Source of the DNA: Spirodela intermedia
Taxonomy: Eukaryota > Streptophyta > Magnoliopsida > Alismatales > Araceae
Reading direction: 5' to 3'
Length of the DNA: 64,000 nucleotides
Assembly (NCBI GenBank): GCA_902729315.2
Contig: LR746270.1
Location: forward strand, 6,007,221 to 6,071,220
Positions 63,594 to 64,000 of the stretch are shown piece by piece (position 1 is the first letter of the stretch; each line of letters starts with the position of its first letter). Below the pieces are notes generated by a model, which was not told the origin of the DNA, made no database searches, and was given only the letters and a program-made list of their open reading frames with translations. The position numbers were made by a program, and so were the translations under genes.

Positions 63594-64000
63594 CTAATTC
63601 TCGGCCTACACGGGGCCTCCTCGTAGCCACCCCAAAAGGCACATTCTTTTCAACGAATTTTCAGTTAGTTCCCTTCATTCTCGAGGTCCTTCCTTCCCTT
63701 CCCTTCCCTTCTTTTCCCTTCTGCTGGTGGATTCTAGGGCCCTGCGGACAAATCTATCGTCATGCGGTCTCAAGACAAGGAGCTTTCAACCAAGTCACGT
63801 TCTTTGCGGACTCAAGGTCATGACTCACTTTGTAATCTAACCATGCGTCCTTCTAGTTTATGCGGCGTTAGGATAACCATAATTCCTAGCGTTTAGGTAC
63901 AGCAGAACACGGTAATAATTATGCACCATGTGTGATGAGTTAGTTTCAGAAGAATTAAGTAGACAAAATACAATTTTCCCATGATTTCCAATATTTCGAA
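63594..64000 (+). repeat. Satellite unit 46, cut by the window end
   Basis: The first 407 bases of a unit; it stops within the invariant block. Long tract with four CCC runs; T4C3 variant; TCGAGGTCC and CACTTTGTAATC private indels. The array continues past the window. Confidence 0.97.

Larger units (their letters stand above)
1..64000 (+). repeat. Head-to-tail satellite array, ~1.41 kb unit, 45 full copies plus one partial
   Basis: The phrase CTAATTCTCG(G)CCTACA recurs 46 times at intervals of 1325-1429 bases, always on the same strand, and the whole sequence between recurrences matches from unit to unit. Most complete units are 1405-1425 bases; units 31 (1397) and 32 (1325) are shortened by deletions. 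Differences are mainly 1-4 base indels. Three A/G sites are useful for typing: site 1 TTGAARCGG, site 2 ACGARCGATG and site 3 GAGRCGGCT. A fourth site reads TATCGTTG (CG form) or TATGCGTTG (GCG form). Unit entries give sites 1/2/3 and then this form. Per unit there are two AGATCT, two ATGCAT and two ACCGGT sites, one CCTAGG and one GGGCCC, so a partial digest should give a ladder. The family is not one I recognise. Confidence 0.99.

Noticed and set aside
1-64000. CRISPR array
   Set aside because: The period is about 1.41 kb and the whole unit repeats; there are no short repeats with unique spacers.
1-64000. Ribosomal DNA or 5S/IGS array
   Set aside because: No rRNA coding segment or recognisable Pol I promoter in any unit, and the unit is too short and divergent for rDNA.
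1-64000. LTR retrotransposon or DNA transposon copies
   Set aside because: No tRNA primer-binding site, reverse transcriptase, integrase or transposase motifs, and no terminal inverted repeats at unit boundaries.
1-64000. Bacterial or phage origin
   Set aside because: No dense coding, no ribosome-binding-site/ORF arrangement, and 45 near-identical 1.4 kb copies in tandem would be exceptional in a prokaryote.

Overview
The whole 64 kb window is one tandem satellite array. A unit of about 1.41 kb is repeated head to tail in a single orientation, giving 45 complete copies plus the first 407 bases of a 46th. The window opens at a unit start (the CTAATTCTCG phase used here). No single-copy flank is present, so the array extends beyond the window on the right and probably on the left. 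I see no credible conventional gene, rRNA, tRNA, CRISPR array or transposase. Long open frames recur once per unit on both strands, but indels break them differently from copy to copy, so they are a by-product of the repeat.

Organism: dozens of near-identical 1.4 kb units point to eukaryotic heterochromatin (centromeric, pericentromeric, subtelomeric or knob-like). No telomere, rDNA or identifiable transposon landmark fixes the species. Most copy-to-copy differences are small indels at CG and CAG/CTG positions. That is the pattern expected if cytosine methylation in CG and CHG contexts disturbed nanopore base calling. CHG methylation would point to a plant, but this is inference.

Layout of one unit (unit 1 coordinates): pyrimidine tract (99-124); nearly invariant block (about 240-500); T-rich splice-acceptor-like stretch (to 517); CENP-B-box-like sequence (521-537); nested CAGCTCAA subrepeats (615-728); perfect hairpin (756-774); two 12-bp direct repeats (817-828 and 953-964) flanking a hairpin-rich, indel-prone segment; TATAAAA (944-950); small ORFs ending in a 45-codon ORF (1075-1212); and a consensus splice donor (1208/1209) paired with a pyrimidine-preceded acceptor (1375/1376).

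Layout of the array: units 1-5 carry a short pyrimidine tract with three or fewer CCC runs. Units 6 onward carry a longer tract with four runs, which creates a canonical G-quadruplex motif on the minus strand. Units 9-18 share an A at a diagnostic A/G site. A multi-deletion scar lies at the unit 31/32 junction (about 43.66-44.03 kb). Units 42-46 share one-base losses in one T/C run. A CG/GCG variant falls only on odd-numbered units from 7 to 29 and mostly on even-numbered ones after the scar, suggesting a 2- or 4-unit higher-order repeat. The most interesting possibility is that each unit carries a small spliceable transcription unit inside a satellite with strong non-B DNA potential.
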